NCBI RefSeq assembly: GCF_003584645.1
Contig: NZ_AP017928.1
Coordinates: forward strand, 4,912,833-4,976,832
DNA length: 64,000 nt
Direction: 5' to 3'
From: Methylocaldum marinum
GTDB taxonomy: Bacteria; Pseudomonadota; Gammaproteobacteria; Methylococcales; Methylococcaceae
The notes below the pieces were generated by a model. That model had not been told where the DNA came from and made no database searches. It saw only the letters and a program-made list of their open reading frames with translations. Positions 62,714-64,000 of the stretch are shown piece by piece; the stretch's first letter is position 1; every line of letters begins with the position of its first letter. A program made the position numbers and the translations under genes.

Positions 62714-64000
62714 TCAAGCTTCGATGCGTTTTTCTTCGAACCATCGGTAAAGAGTAGGCAGCACGACCAGGGTGAGCAAGGTCGAGGTGATCAACCCGCC
62801 GATCACCACGATTGCCAGCGGGCGCTGGACTTCGGAGCCCGGTCCGGTGGCGAACAGAAAGGGCACCAGGCCCAGCATCGCGACGGTTGCAGTCATCATC
62901 ACCGGCCGGAAACGCTGCTTGCAGCCTTCGACGATGGCGTCGTGCTGGCGGAGCCCATCGTCCCGCAGTCCTCGTATGTAAGAAACCAGCACCACGCCGT
63001 TCAGGACTGCAATGCCCCATAGGGTGATGAAACCGACCGACGCAGGCACCGAGAGATATTCGCCGGTGACGAACAACGAGAAAATGCCGCCCATGGAGGC
63101 GAACGGCAGCACCAGGATGATGAGAGCCGCGAACCGCAGTGAATTGAAGAGTAGAAACAATAGAAAGAAGATCGCCGCGATGGTGATGGGAATGATGACC
63201 ATGAGCCGATTCATGGCGCGCTCCAGGTTCTCGAACTGTCCGCCCCAGACGATGTAATAACCTTCCGGGAGCTTCACTTTTTCGGTAACGGCCTTTTGCA
63301 GCTCGGCGACAAAGCCGCCTAAATCGCGGCCTCGGACGTTCGCGCCGATTACCAGGCGGCGCCGGGCGTATTCGCGGCTGATCTGCGCCGGTCCGTCCAC
63401 GACTTCGACGATGGCCAAATCTTCCAGCGGCACCAGGGCGCCATTGGGCGATTTCAGCAGAATTTGGCCGATTGCCTGAGGATTGTTTCGGAATTTTTCG
63501 GGAAATCGGACTACCGCAGAAAACCGCCGCTCGCCTTCGTAGATCTCGGTGCTGACCCGGCCGCCGATGGCGGTCTCGATGATGTCGTTGATGTCGGCCA
63601 CGTTGATGCCGTGGCGGGCGATGGCCTGGCGGTCGACATCGATCGTGAGATATTGCTGGCCGCTCACCCGTTCGACGCGGATGTCGGCAGCGCCTTCGAT
63701 CGAGTTGAGTACCTTGATGATTTCGTCGGCCTTTTGCTTCAGCACTTCCAGCTCGTCGCCGAACAGCTTGATGGCAATGTCGGAGCGCACCCCGGTCACC
63801 ATTTCGTCCACCCGGTCCGAGATCGGCTGCGCCATCACGATATTCACACCCGGCAGCACCTTGAGCTTCTCCCGGATGGCGTCCATGACATCGTTCTGAT
63901 CCCAGCCGTCCGGAAGCTGATCCTGGGGCTTGAGCGTCACGATCGGCGTGGACTCGTTTTCCGGCTGTGGATCGGTGGGGCTTTCGCTCCGTCCCAGTTG
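62714..64000 (-). CDS. Heavy-metal efflux RND pump subunit, CusA/CzcA family (C-terminal part; runs off the window)
   Basis: The frame is open from the window edge. Visible parts are the second porter region (ILKP-like TLKPQDQLPDGW, then IAIKLFGDELEVLKQKADEI) and the C-terminal membrane half with TM segments VIIPITIAAIFFLLFLLFNS and ITLWGIAVLNGVVLVSYIRG, and the closing LLTLVVLPTLYRWFEEKR. The VLNGVVLVSYI segment and tail are typical of the CzcA/CusA group rather than AcrB drug pumps. The metal specificity and the membrane-fusion and outer-membrane partners are beyond the window. The PII-like gene follows it. Confidence 0.9.
   Translation of the reverse strand, partial: QLGRSESPTDPQPENESTPIVTLKPQDQLPDGWDQNDVMDAIREKLKVLPGVNIVMAQPISDRVDEMVTGVRSDIAIKLFGDELEVLKQKADEIIKVLNSIEGAADIRVERVSGQQYLTIDVDRQAIARHGINVADINDIIETAIGGRVSTEIYEGERRFSAVVRFPEKFRNNPQAIGQILLKSPNGALVPLEDLAIVEVVDGPAQISREYARRRLVIGANVRGRDLGGFVAELQKAVTEKVKLPEGYYIVWGGQFENLERAMNRLMVIIPITIAAIFFLLFLLFNSLRFAALIILVLPFASMGGIFSLFVTGEYLSVPASVGFITLWGIAVLNGVVLVSYIRGLRDDGLRQHDAIVEGCKQRFRPVMMTATVAMLGLVPFLFATGPGSEVQRPLAIVVIGGLITSTLLTLVVLPTLYRWFEEKRIEA

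Overview
This is GC-rich DNA from a Gram-negative bacterium, most likely a gammaproteobacterium. LpxD, a type II secretion operon, System I cytochrome c maturation genes, a Cox-type oxidase assembly set and the RsmC/RsmD methyltransferases all fit. The mix of gap, pyk and fbp with many dispersed hairpin repeats would suit a Methylococcales-type methanotroph, but no methane-oxidation gene is visible, so the genus is inference only.

Layout. 0-6.5 kb: ccmDEF (ccmF runs off the left edge), a SAM methyltransferase, rsmC and a large PAS-rich histidine kinase. 6.5-20.8 kb: a type I-E CRISPR-Cas locus. It has a 62-repeat array with a leader on its right side and an overlapping cas operon on the minus strand, in the order cas3-cse1-cse2-cas6e-cas7-cas5-(cas6e relic)-(VapB/PIN chimera)-cas1-cas2. 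A truncated ParE-like toxin gene lies upstream of cas3. 20.8-24.5 kb: an accessory strip with a possible papain-fold protein, a small inverted-repeat element, an IS605-type element (tnpA plus tnpB) and an adjacent IS200-type element. 24.5-41.3 kb: core genes, namely hsp20-lon, recJ, cyoE, a pair of M16 peptidases with rsmD-coaD-ferredoxin, a Lon-related AAA protease and gap-pyk-fbp. 41.3-43.7 kb: a decayed islet of unrecognised small genes and hairpin repeats. 43.7-47.5 kb: cytochrome oxidase assembly genes (DUF2909-like, SURF1, an SCO-like protein) ending in one 670-codon frame that joins heme A synthase (CtaA) to the SRP receptor FtsY. 47.5-59.2 kb: type II secretion operon gspE-F-G-H-I-J-K-L-M-C-D on the minus strand. 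59.6-64 kb: lpxD, xthA, a small lipoprotein, and a PII-like protein beside a truncated CusA/CzcA-type metal efflux pump.

The most unusual items are the CtaA-FtsY fusion; the relic of a second cas6e at the canonical post-cas5 position; the VapB/truncated-PIN chimera coupled to cas1; and the three 123-bp tandem units, each carrying a broken CRISPR repeat, at the leader-distal end of the array. Two short inverted-repeat element families occur twice each and are probably non-autonomous elements. All calls come from reading the sequence; no database search was run.
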